DNA of 64,000 nucleotides from SZUA-545 sp050297855 (GCA_050297855.1 JBNKTC010000022.1:35414-99413), one strand, 5' to 3'. Positions 50,278-59,385 are shown, counted from the first letter of the stretch. A program made the numbers and translations. The notes: generated by a model from the letters alone, not told the origin.

Positions 50278-52091
50278 CGCAACGGGTAACGCTCCACGGT
50301 CAGCGGTTCCGCCACTCCCGTCTCTTCCGTCGTATCGATCGTTTTATATACCGTTGTCACCGGTGAGATATGGGCATCCCGTCCATAGATATAGCTCTGC
50401 TCTTTTACAATCACCAGGTACGCTTTGTTCAGCTCCAGTGCCCGCCCGGCAGAAGGGAGCAGAAGCGTACTGATATCGGTTTTTAACCCCTCGACCGCCT
50501 CGCTGTCCACACCCCCTTCATCGTCAAAAAAGCGCTCCGCAACCTCGTCGTTTCCTCGGAACTCGTCCCCGGCATGGTTCTGCTCCAGGTAGAGGCTGTA
50601 CTCCCCGCGTCCGTCAGCCAGGAGCGGCTCGGCGATGCCCTCCAGGCTCCGTACATTCCGTGACCAATGGTACCAGCCCCCTCGTGTGCTGTTGTTCTCG
50701 AACTTCCGGGCAAAGACAAACGTGCTGTCGACGATTGCCCCGATACCGGAGTGGCATCCGATACAAAACTGCGTCTCCTCGTAGTTCTGGGGACGGAGCT
50801 CCCCGTCACGGTCTTCGATAAAGCCCTGGTAGACCCAGCCAAGCCCCGTCTTAAGCCCACGCTCTGCATCCCCCAGGATCGTCCGCAGACGGCTAGGGAA
50901 AGCGTCTTTTTCCAAGATCTCCGCCTTGGCCGCGTTGTTCAGCTCGGAATAGGTACTGAGGGCCGTCTTCTTCCCGTAGCGCAGCTCCTTCATACGGGGG
51001 GCCATTTTGACCGTCCCGTTGCTTTCGTCCACATCGATATAGCGTACCGAATGCAGGAACTCCGTCCCCAGCGGATAGAGCCCCGCTGAAGCGTTGGACT
51101 TGCTTCGGGCGTAGGGCCCCTCGCCGTAGGTGATCGTGGAGAGTTCCCGTGCCGCCCCCACATATCCCATCGTACGTCCTTCAGAAGGTGCCCAGTCATA
51201 AGTGATCTGCGTTGCCCCGGCGTTAAGACTGCCGTTTCGGTCCAGATCGACCCCGTAGAGGGTCTCGTCCGCCGGGGACTCCAGCGGGATGTCGCTGCGT
51301 TTGATCAGGGATTCGACAATAGCGAGGTTGATCTTGTAGACGGCCAGGTCAAACGTCCCGTCTGCATCCTGCATAAAGGCGTCGGGGAGACGGATCAGCA
51401 CGTCGTCCGTCGAGCCGTTGGTCGGCCAGAAAGTCCCCAGGAACGGGTAGTAGGCGAAGGCGCGCCACCCTGTATAGCCGCCCTCCGGGGTACGGTCAAA
51501 CCCCTCCCCGTCAAAACTGAAATAGCAGTCGGGAGTGTAGCCGTCCCATTTCCCGTCGTTATCATAGTCCCACTCCTTCGGTAGGGTATTCAGTTTTTCC
51601 GCCAGAAGGAGAGAACCGTTGGCATCGCGGTAGTTATCCTGCCGGACATACGCCAGTATCTGTGCGTCACTGATAGCGGCGACGGCGGCGGTACGATCTT
51701 TAAAGAGATTGTGCCAGCGGTTGGTCTTCGTATAGTCCCCGAAGTCCCGGATCTGCTGGAGGTCGGGATCATCGATGTAGTTGGGGGATTTGGAGTTGAT
51801 GTGGCAGCTGAAACAGGGGTTGTGTACCGCCGCACCCTCCCCTTCCGTCCGGGTGTAGCACTGTGAGGTGACGTAGGCGGCGTCACTGTTGACACTTTTT
51901 GTATTCAGAACATCGATGGTGATGGGATCGATATAGGCATCGATGTCTATTGCCGCACTCTTCCCGTTTACGGTTTCGTCTTCCGTTTCCGCCGTCTCGG
52001 TCTGGGGAAGCGGATCACTGCCGGAACTGTGGTCGTTCTCGCATCCTGTGGCCATCCATATTGTCAATACAAAAAAAAGCAATATACGCAT
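50274..52091 (-). CDS. Di-haem cytochrome c-like lipoprotein
   Basis: The 605-residue protein begins with a lipoprotein signal ending MATGC (Cys17). It has two CxxCH haem-binding motifs, CFSCH at about 93-97 and CIGCH at about 443-447, 350 residues apart, and a Ca-type D-x-D-x-D-G loop (DYDNDGKWDG). No family was recognised. The ATG at 52091 is selected for the signal peptide and the AGGA before it; an ATG at 52199 would add 36 non-signal residues. It lies 55 nt after the PhoX-like gene and probably shares its transcript. It may transfer electrons in the periplasm with or for that protein. Confidence 0.75.
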   Translation of the reverse strand: MRILLFFVLTIWMATGCENDHSSGSDPLPQTETAETEDETVNGKSAAIDIDAYIDPITIDVLNTKSVNSDAAYVTSQCYTRTEGEGAAVHNPCFSCHINSKSPNYIDDPDLQQIRDFGDYTKTNRWHNLFKDRTAAVAAISDAQILAYVRQDNYRDANGSLLLAEKLNTLPKEWDYDNDGKWDGYTPDCYFSFDGEGFDRTPEGGYTGWRAFAYYPFLGTFWPTNGSTDDVLIRLPDAFMQDADGTFDLAVYKINLAIVESLIKRSDIPLESPADETLYGVDLDRNGSLNAGATQITYDWAPSEGRTMGYVGAARELSTITYGEGPYARSKSNASAGLYPLGTEFLHSVRYIDVDESNGTVKMAPRMKELRYGKKTALSTYSELNNAAKAEILEKDAFPSRLRTILGDAERGLKTGLGWVYQGFIEDRDGELRPQNYEETQFCIGCHSGIGAIVDSTFVFARKFENNSTRGGWYHWSRNVRSLEGIAEPLLADGRGEYSLYLEQNHAGDEFRGNDEVAERFFDDEGGVDSEAVEGLKTDISTLLLPSAGRALELNKAYLVIVKEQSYIYGRDAHISPVTTVYKTIDTTEETGVAEPLTVERYPLR

Positions 52092-52146
52092 AAAAAATCC
52101 TAAAAAATAGATCAAAAGGGGGGAAGCCGCACGCTTCCCCATGGTC

Positions 52147-54159
52147 TTAAAGACCGCGTGGTCCGAAGAGGACACCGGCTTCAGACTGTTTGTCATCATC
52201 CGTTGCCCCGTCGGGGTGTTGTGTGGTGGCCGTCATATAGTCAAACGTATCACCGTTGATATTGAGCCGCCAGAACGGAGAGGTCGTCTCGGCACCGGCA
52301 GGCGTCGTCAGGATCCGTGTCAGATCACCGGTCTCGACGTTAAAGGCCCAGATCATGTTGTTCTCATGGGAGCCCGTGTCTTCACCGATGGCAAGGATGT
52401 TCGTACCGCTGAGATAAGTGATGTTGTCGGGGTTGGAGATCCCGTCGACAAGGCACCCGTTCCCTTCGTACGCTTCACCAGCCTGGTAGTCGGCTTCCTG
52501 TCCCGCGATGACCGCATACATATTCGTAGCGACCATGGCGTCGGGCATTGCGTTGCCGTCACGGTCTGTGACCGTTGTCGTGTTCATGTCGAGGGCATAG
52601 ACGGCACCGCATGGGTTGTACGGCAGGCGGATATCGTTGTTGCCGCCGATATCGTATTTCGTATTGGCAACCGTCTTCTTGGCAAAGTCTTCCATCCCGT
52701 AGGCCACGGCGCTCATGGCGACATAGAGACGTTTATGTTCCGGATCGTAGGTGATCCCCTCCTCTTTTCTAAACTCCGTCGTCGCCCCTTTCATCGCGGC
52801 ATAGCGTCGCGTCTCCAGGTAGGCAGCCGCTTCGGCGACTTCGGCATCGGTCGCAAGGCTGGAGCTGGCGGCAGGCGTCAGTTTCAGACACTCAAGGCCG
52901 GCTGATGTATTGACTGCACTATAGCCTGTGTTACAGGTGTTGTCGGCGTTGACCGCATCGGCGGTGAACAGGTCACTAAAGGAGAGGTTTTGATCGACAT
53001 ACGCTTTGATCGTCGCATCATCGGAGTGTGCCAGCTTGACCCACTCGAGCATCGCTTTCCCGTTATAAGTCTGGGATGTCTGGATCCATTTGGCCGCATA
53101 GAGCGTCCCTGCACTCAGGTCCTGTACCGCATCGGCGACATACATAAAGAGACCGACATTGGTCCCGTCGTCGGACATATAGACCGTCTTCTCATCCGGC
53201 ATCACATAGGAGAGCTCGTGGGAGAATCGTCCCATGCTGTAGTGTTTGGTATAGACCGCATTATCCCCGGCATCGATCGTAACTTCGGGGTTCCAGCCGT
53301 AGAAGTAAGGGTTGGCTTTGGTCGCATCGCCGCCCCAGTATTTGGCCAGTTCGTCGAAGTAGCCGTCACCGACCAGACCGGTCGTCGCGTCACGGTTATC
53401 CTCTACGCTGCGTGCATTGGTCTCATACTCTTCGGAAGCGAGGTGGGAGTTCCACGGTGTTGTCTGTCCCGCACAGTGGACAAACCCGCCGTGGTGGGCA
53501 GCCTGGCTGATGTGCTTGAGCGTCCCGGCTTTGACACTGAGGGCACCGGTCGTGGCATCCTGCTCAAGCTGATTGACATACATGGAGCCGATGGCACACT
53601 CAAACTGGGAGACCATAAAGAGTTTGCCGTTTTTCTCAAGGATAGAGAAGTAGTCAAGACCGGAACCCGCACCGTCGTTTGTCCCGTTACAAAGATAAGG
53701 GCTGCTGTCTTCGAAGGTGATATTCTTATCCTGGTAATCTTTGGAGAGACCGTACATCTCGCCGGTCGTATCCGTATAACCGGTCTTCATGATCGTAGTG
53801 TAGTTGACATCCTCTTTGACGCCGTCGATCCAGACACCGGTCGTATGGCCGAGGGCCGCTTTTTCCGCATCGGTATAGGGGACTTTCGTCTCGGCGAAGA
53901 TCACCTCTTTGACCGCGGCGCCGGAAGCGAGCCGGTCAGACGGGATGATGTTGATGACCATAGCATCTTTCCCGTCGCTGCCGTCACTCCCATCCACGCC
54001 GTCTGTCCCGTCAACACCGTCTGTTCCGTCAACACCGTCTGTCCCGTCGATACCTGCGGTACCGGCAACACCGTCATCTGCATTGTCACTAGAGCATCCT
54101 GTCATCGTCGCCGTCAAAGCCGCGGCAACAACAAGACTTAACCATTTGCTGTATTTCAT
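52147..54159 (-). CDS. PhoX/DUF839-family lipoprotein with collagen-like linker
   Basis: The 670-residue protein has a lipoprotein signal (lipobox MTGC, Cys22), a Gly-X-Y linker of 12 triplets (about residues 30-65, mostly GxD), then a PhoX/DUF839 domain (about 75-670). PhoX-type patterns are HCAGQTTPWNSHLASEEYE, MGRFSHELSYVMPDEKTVYMSDDG and ISNPDNITYLSGTNILAIGED. PhoX enzymes are calcium/iron alkaline phosphatases, normally exported by Tat; here the export route is Sec/lipoprotein, which is unusual. Phosphatase activity is not certain since DUF839 also contains uncharacterised beta-propellers. It is followed by the di-haem lipoprotein gene. No convincing Pho box was seen upstream. Confidence 0.8.
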   Translation of the reverse strand: MKYSKWLSLVVAAALTATMTGCSSDNADDGVAGTAGIDGTDGVDGTDGVDGTDGVDGSDGSDGKDAMVINIIPSDRLASGAAVKEVIFAETKVPYTDAEKAALGHTTGVWIDGVKEDVNYTTIMKTGYTDTTGEMYGLSKDYQDKNITFEDSSPYLCNGTNDGAGSGLDYFSILEKNGKLFMVSQFECAIGSMYVNQLEQDATTGALSVKAGTLKHISQAAHHGGFVHCAGQTTPWNSHLASEEYETNARSVEDNRDATTGLVGDGYFDELAKYWGGDATKANPYFYGWNPEVTIDAGDNAVYTKHYSMGRFSHELSYVMPDEKTVYMSDDGTNVGLFMYVADAVQDLSAGTLYAAKWIQTSQTYNGKAMLEWVKLAHSDDATIKAYVDQNLSFSDLFTADAVNADNTCNTGYSAVNTSAGLECLKLTPAASSSLATDAEVAEAAAYLETRRYAAMKGATTEFRKEEGITYDPEHKRLYVAMSAVAYGMEDFAKKTVANTKYDIGGNNDIRLPYNPCGAVYALDMNTTTVTDRDGNAMPDAMVATNMYAVIAGQEADYQAGEAYEGNGCLVDGISNPDNITYLSGTNILAIGEDTGSHENNMIWAFNVETGDLTRILTTPAGAETTSPFWRLNINGDTFDYMTATTQHPDGATDDDKQSEAGVLFGPRGL
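53965..54072 (-). repeat. Collagen-like Gly-X-Asp repeat region in the PhoX-like gene
   Basis: Twelve consecutive Gly-X-Y codon triplets, ten of them Gly-X-Asp, with near-identical 18-bp units (GTD GVD). The repeat lies between the lipid anchor and the enzyme domain and may vary in number between strains by slippage. Confidence 0.8.
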
Positions 54160-54318
54160 CGTTTCTGTCCTTCAAAATTTGGTACGATGAAAAGCTATTA
54201 AAACTAAGTGACGGGGCGTTGACAAGTTGGAAACGGTTTATAACAATTGTAATAATTAATATTAAACGAGGTTAATTATATATAGTAAAGGGAAGTGGAA
54301 GAGAGGTGGGAAAAAGTG

Positions 54319-55587
54319 TTACTCTTTCCCACGGGTGATCTTGACGCCGATCTTCGAGAGTTTGGCTTCGAGGCTTTCGTATCCCCGGTCGAGGTGGTAG
54401 ATCCGGTGGACCTGGGTTTTTCCCTTGGCGATGAGCCCGGCCAGGACCAGGGCACTGCTGGCGCGAAGGTCCGTCGCCATTACCTCCGCCCCGTGAAGCT
54501 CCGTCGGGCCGTTGATCGTCGCGGTATTACCTTTGAGCTTGATGCTGGCACCGAGGCGCTGGAGTTCGCTCACGTGCATCAGACGGTTTTCAAAAAGGCG
54601 CTCCTCGATCACGCTGGCCCCTTCCGCCTGGGTCGCCAGGGCCATAAACTGTGCCTGCATATCGGTGGGGAACCCTGGGTATTCGGTCGTGACGATATCC
54701 ACCGGCTTGATCTTCTCAGCTGGAAGCAGCGTGATCGTATCCTCCGTCTGCTCGATCCCGAAGCCCATCTCCTCGAGCTTCTGGGTCACGGCTTCAAGGT
54801 GCTTGGGGTTGACCGATTCGAGGGTCACCTTGCTGTTGGTGATCGCCGCGGCGCAGAGATAGGTCCCCGCCTCGATGCGGTCCGGGATCACCGTAATCGG
54901 GTCAAAGTCGAGCAGTTCGCCGCCGGTCCCGACGATCTCGATCTCATCACTGCCCACATCCGTGATCTTGACCCCTGCAGCCTGGAGGATCTCGCAGAGC
55001 TGGATTACTTCAGGCTCCTTGGCCACGTTGACGATCTTGGTCGTCCCCTTGGCCAGGGCGGCCGCCATGATAATATTCTCCGAGCCGGTCACGGTGATCT
55101 TGTCGAAGACGATCACTTTTCCGGTAAGGCCGTTGGGTGCCTTGGCATGGATGTAACCGCTCTCGATATCGATCTCTGCCCCCATCTGTTCCAGGGCTTT
55201 AAGGTGCAGCCCTACCGGGCGCTGCCCGATGGCACAGCCGCCCGGCAGCGACACCCGGCACTCGCCGAATCGTGCCAGAAGCGGTCCCAGTACCAGGATC
55301 GATGCCCGCATCGTCTTGACGATGTCGTAAGTGGCCGTGGTGCTGTTGATCTTGGAGGTATCCACAAAAAAACAGTTGCTTGCCGTATCTTCGCGGTGAG
55401 CACTGCCCAGCAGGTCGAGGAGTTTTAAAAAGGTCTTAATATCTTTTACATTGGGAAGATTTCTGATACAGGTTTCGTTTTTTGCCAGAATGGTAAGTGC
55501 CAGAATGGGCAACGCCGCGTTTTTCGCTCCGGAAATCTTTATCGAACCCTGAAGGCTCGGACTCTCTTCTATCTCGATATAATCCAA
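54319..55587 (-). CDS. murA: UDP-N-acetylglucosamine 1-carboxyvinyltransferase MurA
   Basis: The 422-residue enzyme transfers enolpyruvate from PEP to UDP-GlcNAc, the first committed peptidoglycan step. Landmarks are KISGAKNAALPILA near the N-terminus, the catalytic Cys loop PGGCAIGQRPVGLHL (Cys about residue 115, the fosfomycin target), and the C-terminal DLRASSALVLAGLIAKG. The start is a TTG at 55587 giving MDYIEIEES, the normal length. It is divergent from the tRNA operon. Confidence 0.95.
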   Translation of the reverse strand: MDYIEIEESPSLQGSIKISGAKNAALPILALTILAKNETCIRNLPNVKDIKTFLKLLDLLGSAHREDTASNCFFVDTSKINSTTATYDIVKTMRASILVLGPLLARFGECRVSLPGGCAIGQRPVGLHLKALEQMGAEIDIESGYIHAKAPNGLTGKVIVFDKITVTGSENIIMAAALAKGTTKIVNVAKEPEVIQLCEILQAAGVKITDVGSDEIEIVGTGGELLDFDPITVIPDRIEAGTYLCAAAITNSKVTLESVNPKHLEAVTQKLEEMGFGIEQTEDTITLLPAEKIKPVDIVTTEYPGFPTDMQAQFMALATQAEGASVIEERLFENRLMHVSELQRLGASIKLKGNTATINGPTELHGAEVMATDLRASSALVLAGLIAKGKTQVHRIYHLDRGYESLEAKLSKIGVKITRGKE

Positions 55588-55715
55588 ACAAAACCCTAGT
55601 TATTTAGTTTTTAAATCATTTTCAATATTTAAACTTATTATTGTGTCATAAAATCGGTTATAAACAATTAATATTGATAGAGAAGAACTTTTTTGCAATT
55701 ATTTGCCGATTACCC

Positions 55716-55744
55716 TTGACAAATTAAGTTTATTTTTTTATAAT
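55716..55744 (+). promoter_or_regulatory. Consensus sigma-70 promoter for tRNA-Gln/tRNA-Met
   Basis: TTGACA (55716-55721), 17-nt spacer, TATAAT (55739-55744): a perfect match to the consensus. Transcription should begin near 55751, about 20 nt before tRNA-Gln. Confidence 0.85.
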
Positions 55745-55769
55745 TCCGTCCACAACAACAGTTGAGTGT

Positions 55770-55843
55770 TGGGGTATCGTCTAACGGCAGGACAGCTGGT
55801 TTTGGTCCAGTTAATTGAGGTTCGAATCCTTGTACCCCAGCCA
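55770..55843 (+). tRNA. tRNA-Gln (anticodon UUG)
   Basis: The cloverleaf folds with acceptor UGGGGUA/UACCCCA, D arm with GUCUAACGG, anticodon stem GCUGG/CCAGU with loop UUUUGGU (anticodon UUG at positions 34-36), and T arm UGAGG-UUCGAAU-CCUUG. Discriminator G73 and CCA are encoded. It is 74 nt long including CCA. Confidence 0.95.
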
Positions 55844-55870
55844 CTTTGTTGTTAGATTGGTTGCATTTAT

Positions 55871-55947
<77 letters not shown>

Positions 55948-56155
55948 ACTTTTTTTCTTTCAATCACCACTCACATTCTCCACACAAATGTCTTTGAATA
56001 TTGAAAAACCTCTAACGCTACAACTAAAAATTATTTCGATCCGAATGCGGTAATTCTGACTACTGATCCTACGTCAAAACTCGCCTCTTTCATCAAAAAT
56101 ATCAAAGTCGTAATCATTAGAAAATCTAAAAATTATTATCATCAAGGATTAAACT

Positions 56156-56254
56156 ATGCACTTCGTAGAATATATATTCCCGATTCTCGTACTTGTCTCT
56201 ATCGCGACATTGGTAACGCTGTCGTACAAACAACAAAAAATCAAGGCAAGATAA
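56156..56254 (+). CDS. 32-residue single-TM small protein (candidate)
   Basis: An ATG at 56156 with AAGGA (56145-56149) upstream opens 33 codons (MHFVEYIFPILVLVSIATL then VTLSYKQQKIKAR). The first 25 residues form one TM helix and the tail is basic, a common layout for bacterial small membrane proteins. A hairpin follows 8 nt after the stop. It sits between the initiator tRNA and its decayed 3' copy. No homologue is recognised, and the coding call rests on RBS, hydrophobicity and hairpin. Confidence 0.5.
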   Translation: MHFVEYIFPILVLVSIATLVTLSYKQQKIKAR

Positions 56255-56262
56255 ATCATCTG

Positions 56263-56280
56263 GACAGGGGTGTCCCTGTC
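56263..56280 (+). terminator. Hairpin after the small TM ORF
   Basis: GACAGGG-GTGT-CCCTGTC forms a 7-bp stem, followed by TTCTCT; a terminator-like element of modest strength. Confidence 0.45.
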
Positions 56281-56290
56281 TTCTCTAAAT

Positions 56291-56330
56291 CCGGAGGCCA
56301 CAGGTTCAAATCTTCTCTCCGCACCCAACT
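56291..56330 (+). pseudogene. Decayed copy of the initiator tRNA-Met 3' half
   Basis: These 40 nt align without gaps to 55911-55950 (anticodon-stem 3' side, variable loop, T arm, acceptor 3' strand and CCA region) at 35 of 40 positions, offset by exactly 380 nt. The T arm keeps CAGGTTCAAATC but the stem partner has changed, and no 5' half is present, so it is not a functional tRNA. A partial tRNA duplicate is what integration at a tRNA 3' end leaves behind. Confidence 0.65.
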
Positions 56331-56359
56331 TTCTCTTCTTACGAATACTATGATAAAAA

Positions 56360-56599
56360 TTAGCGTGCTACCATATTCTCAAGACTGTGCCGGCGCATCA
56401 GATCCAGCGTGTGAGGGTTGAACACTCTTACGTCGCAGCAGTTTCGCATCTTATATTCTATAAGGTCAATGTCGTGCTGTTTGATCTCATTGTCAAAGAA
56501 TATCCTCAATGTTTTATCGGTTATAAAAAAGAGAATGCACTTCTCTTCGTCCAGCCCAAGGAGTTCGCGGATTTTTGCTTCGTATTCCGTGCGTTTCAT
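56360..56599 (-). CDS. Hypothetical small protein
   Basis: The 79-residue protein starts MKRTEYEAKIRELLGLDEEK after an AAGGA ribosome site, and contains CILFFITDKTLRIFFDN and a CC pair. It appears soluble with mixed helix and strand. No family recognised. It lies directly beyond the decayed tRNA copy on the opposite strand and is divergent from the HD-GYP gene. Confidence 0.6.
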   Translation of the reverse strand: MKRTEYEAKIRELLGLDEEKCILFFITDKTLRIFFDNEIKQHDIDLIEYKMRNCCDVRVFNPHTLDLMRRHSLENMVAR

Positions 56600-56772
56600 C
56601 GTTTGGTCCTTATATTTGAGTTTTTGCGGATGAACATCTTACTGAAGAGAAATGGTTTATTTATGTCCCCTTCCGCATCCTATGAAAAGCCACATTCTCT
56701 TCATTAATAAGACATATCCGTGCAGTATGATTACTCCTTGTCAGTGTAATAATAATGATAAGAAGGGAAAAT

Positions 56773-58611
56773 GTGAAAAGAGTGTTAGGCGATTCGACTG
56801 TACTTTTCGTTGAGGATGAGCCGGAGATACGGAAGACCTTCTCCAGCATACTTGCAAAGCACTGCAAGCGCGTCATATCAGCGGCCGACGGCAAGGAGGG
56901 TGTCGCGCTGTTTAAAAGCGAAGTGCCGGATCTTGTCGTGACCGATCTCCGGTTGCCGAAAATGGACGGTTTTGCCATGATCAAGGCGATCAAGGAGAGC
57001 CACCCCCATACGCCCTTTGTCGTCATCTCCGCCTTTTCCGATGCCCACGATTTCACCGAAGCGATCCGACTGAAGGTCCACCACTACCTGATCAAACCGA
57101 TCGACGTCGAAGAGATGCTGGAGGTATTGGAAGCGGCAGCTTCGGGCGTCGTACGACAGCGTGAGATCGACAACCTCCAACAGCTCCTGGGCCAATACAA
57201 GGATGCCGTTGACGCCGGCTCTATTGTCTCCAAGACCGACTCCCGGGGGGTCATCACCTATGCCAACGACGCATTTTGCCGGGTATCGGGCTACTCGGAA
57301 GAGGAGCTGCTCGGCCGTCCGCACAATATCGTGCGCCATCCCGACATGCCCGCCTCGGCCTTTAAGGAGATGTGGGACACGATCCGGGATAAAAGGATAT
57401 GGAAAGGGATCGTCAAGAACCTCCGCAAGGACGGCGGCAGCTACTGGGTCGACGCCACGATCATCCCGATCCAGGATGCCGACGGCAGGATCGTCGAATA
57501 TATCGGGGTGCGGCACGATATTACCGAGCTGGAGGAGTATCGGCAGATACTCGAGGAGCAGCTTGATGTGAGTATTCAGAGCATCAGTACGAAGATCAAC
57601 GACGTCCAGCAGATCGAAAAGGCGATCAATGCCGGGACCGCCTACAGCCGCACGACCAAGGAGGGTGTGTTTATCTTCGGCAACGACATCTTCTGCGATA
57701 TGCTGGGCTTTTCCCAGGAGGAGCTTCCCGGCCGGGAATACGGCTCCATCGCCCGCTTTGACGAAGGGCAGCGCGAACGCATCCGCCGGGTGGTCCATGC
57801 CAAGCAGGAGATGCGCGATACGATCCGGTACCAGGCCAAAGACGGCTCCCTGCGTTACCTTGACTCGGCCTTTGTATCGATCCTCGATCTTAACGGGGAG
57901 ATCCGGGAAGTGATGGGGATCCACCACGACGTGACCGATATCATCACCCTCAACCAGGAGATCGAAGCGACCCAGAAAGAGGTACTCGAGACCATGGGTG
58001 CCATCAGCGAGACCCGCTCCAAGGAGACCGGGGCGCATGTCAAGCGGGTAGCGGAGTACTCGTATCTGCTTGCCCTGAAATACGGCCTGGATGAAAGCGA
58101 GGCCGCACTGCTGAAGACGGCCTCCCCCATGCATGATATCGGGAAGGTCGGGATCCCCGACTCCATCCTGAACAAACCGGGGGCCCTGACGCCCGAAGAG
58201 TATGAGCTGATCAAAGGGCACACCACCGTAGGAAACGAGATGCTCAAAAACTCCCAGCGGCCGATTCTCAAAGCGGCGGCGACCGTCGCCCACGAACACC
58301 ATGAAAAATGGGACGGCTCGGGATACCCCAGGGGGCTGAAGGGGGATGCCATCCATATCTTCGGCCGTATCACCGCCGTCGCGGATGTCTTCGATGCCCT
58401 GGGACATGACCGGGTATACAAGAAGGCGTGGGACCTGCAGAAGATCCTGGCACTCTTTCAAGAAGAGCGCGGCCGCCACTTCGACCCGGACCTGGTGGAC
58501 CTCTTTATGGCCAACCTGGAGGAGATCCTGGTGATAAAAGCACGCTTTGACAACCAGGCCCAAGACAGTGTCGTGGATATCCAGTCACAAAAAAGTATCG
58601 ATTTTTTTTAA
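56773..58611 (+). CDS. Response regulator with two PAS domains and HD-GYP phosphodiesterase
   Basis: The 612-residue protein has a receiver domain (about residues 8-125: FVEDEPE, LVVTDLRLPKMDG, VISAFSD, YLIKPID), PAS 1 (about 145-255, with HPDMPASAFKEMWDTI typical of redox/aerotaxis PAS), PAS 2 (about 280-390), and HD-GYP (about 410-600) with the MHDIGK HD pair and HHEKWDGSGYPRGLKG. HD-GYP enzymes hydrolyse cyclic di-GMP. GTG at 56773 is preferred because AAGGGA precedes it; ATG at 56755 would add six residues and lacks a ribosome site. The partner kinase is not adjacent. Confidence 0.88.
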   Translation: MKRVLGDSTVLFVEDEPEIRKTFSSILAKHCKRVISAADGKEGVALFKSEVPDLVVTDLRLPKMDGFAMIKAIKESHPHTPFVVISAFSDAHDFTEAIRLKVHHYLIKPIDVEEMLEVLEAAASGVVRQREIDNLQQLLGQYKDAVDAGSIVSKTDSRGVITYANDAFCRVSGYSEEELLGRPHNIVRHPDMPASAFKEMWDTIRDKRIWKGIVKNLRKDGGSYWVDATIIPIQDADGRIVEYIGVRHDITELEEYRQILEEQLDVSIQSISTKINDVQQIEKAINAGTAYSRTTKEGVFIFGNDIFCDMLGFSQEELPGREYGSIARFDEGQRERIRRVVHAKQEMRDTIRYQAKDGSLRYLDSAFVSILDLNGEIREVMGIHHDVTDIITLNQEIEATQKEVLETMGAISETRSKETGAHVKRVAEYSYLLALKYGLDESEAALLKTASPMHDIGKVGIPDSILNKPGALTPEEYELIKGHTTVGNEMLKNSQRPILKAAATVAHEHHEKWDGSGYPRGLKGDAIHIFGRITAVADVFDALGHDRVYKKAWDLQKILALFQEERGRHFDPDLVDLFMANLEEILVIKARFDNQAQDSVVDIQSQKSIDFF

Positions 58612-58899
58612 AAAAAACCGGCTAATCACAAAAAGACCACATACTTGATGTATGATTGTCACCGGCAATAACAGAAAAGGGACTATAAGCCACGTATAGC
58701 TCCGAACCATTGTTACGCCTCCCTTATAGACTGCGGCTGCTGCATACGACTGTATTACCTCTTTAAACGTAATCCGGCTCCGCGGTTCTTTCTCTTTTTT
58801 CCACAGCCCAACATCTTCCCCGAAACTCTCCCGTTTAAGACACAAATATGTCATCGCTTTACGCTATATTGGTGTATTACACATCTAAAAAGAGGTGCT

Positions 58900-59127
58900 A
58901 TGCTGAACTCACCTTGTATGCGATGTTCCGTCAAAGAAAAATGTGAACAAGTCGGTATCAAGCTGGAAGAGCTGCAAAAGCTTATTTTTCTGAGTACCCA
59001 TGATGCGACTGACCTTTTCGCATTGGGCATGGCGGAGTTTACTTTAAAAAGCAGAAGCGGGAATTTTGAACATTTCCGGGCGGTCCTGACCGAAGAGGCC
59101 TATAACCGCCAGTGTTCTTTTCAATAA
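58900..59127 (+). CDS. Hypothetical Cys-containing small protein
   Basis: The 75-residue protein starts MLNSPCMRCSVKEKCEQVG with three Cys in ten residues (CMRC...C) and one near the C-terminus, suggesting a metal or disulphide site. RBS AAGAGG precedes the ATG. No family recognised. The upstream 288 nt (58612-58899) hold no convincing gene; a short palindrome GTGTA-T-TACAC lies at about 58871-58881 near the expected promoter. It is convergent with comEA. Confidence 0.6.
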   Translation: MLNSPCMRCSVKEKCEQVGIKLEELQKLIFLSTHDATDLFALGMAEFTLKSRSGNFEHFRAVLTEEAYNRQCSFQ

Positions 59128-59136
59128 GAGGTAAGG

Positions 59137-59385
59137 CTACTTCTCACACTTTTTGGCTTCGAGATTCTCCCTGTTTTTTGAGATCGTGGCATTTCCGATC
59201 CCCTTCACCTCACCCAGTTCATCTACCGACGCAAAACAGTGCTGGCTTCGATAAGCGATAATCGCATCGGCTTTCTGTGCGCCGATGTTCTGCAGCGTCA
59301 TCAGCTCCTCTTTTGGGGCATGGTTAATATCTACTCTGGCAAACAAAACGGACAGGAAAACGAGAAATAGTGACAGGACTCTCAT
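59137..59385 (-). CDS. comEA: ComEA-like helix-hairpin-helix protein
   Basis: The 82-residue protein has a Sec signal (about residues 1-16, cleavage near LFA) and a helix-hairpin-helix pair: VDINHAPKEELMTLQNIGAQKADAIIAYR and the second LGEVKGIGNATISKNRENL (fragments of the ComEA motif). It should bind double-stranded DNA in the periplasm during natural transformation. It is divergent from the periplasmic DNA ligase gene (70 nt apart), consistent with a shared competence role. Confidence 0.85.
   Translation of the reverse strand: MRVLSLFLVFLSVLFARVDINHAPKEELMTLQNIGAQKADAIIAYRSQHCFASVDELGEVKGIGNATISKNRENLEAKKCEK

Noticed and set aside
53965..54072. Short-period repeats considered as a CRISPR array
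   Set aside because: The repeats are in-frame Gly-X-Asp codons within a gene, have no spacers and lie next to no cas genes.
54160..54318. Possible Pho box before the PhoX-like gene
   Set aside because: Only partial GTTTC-like matches occur in AT-rich sequence and no correctly spaced pair could be found.
56878..58563. A 561-codon minus-strand open frame opposite the HD-GYP gene
   Set aside because: Shadow of a gene with intact receiver, PAS and HD-GYP motifs.
58585..58854. An 89-codon minus-strand frame with a hydrophobic segment in the gap after the HD-GYP gene
   Set aside because: It runs into the 3' end of the HD-GYP gene, has no good ribosome site and no recognisable similarity; the 288-nt gap is treated as non-coding.
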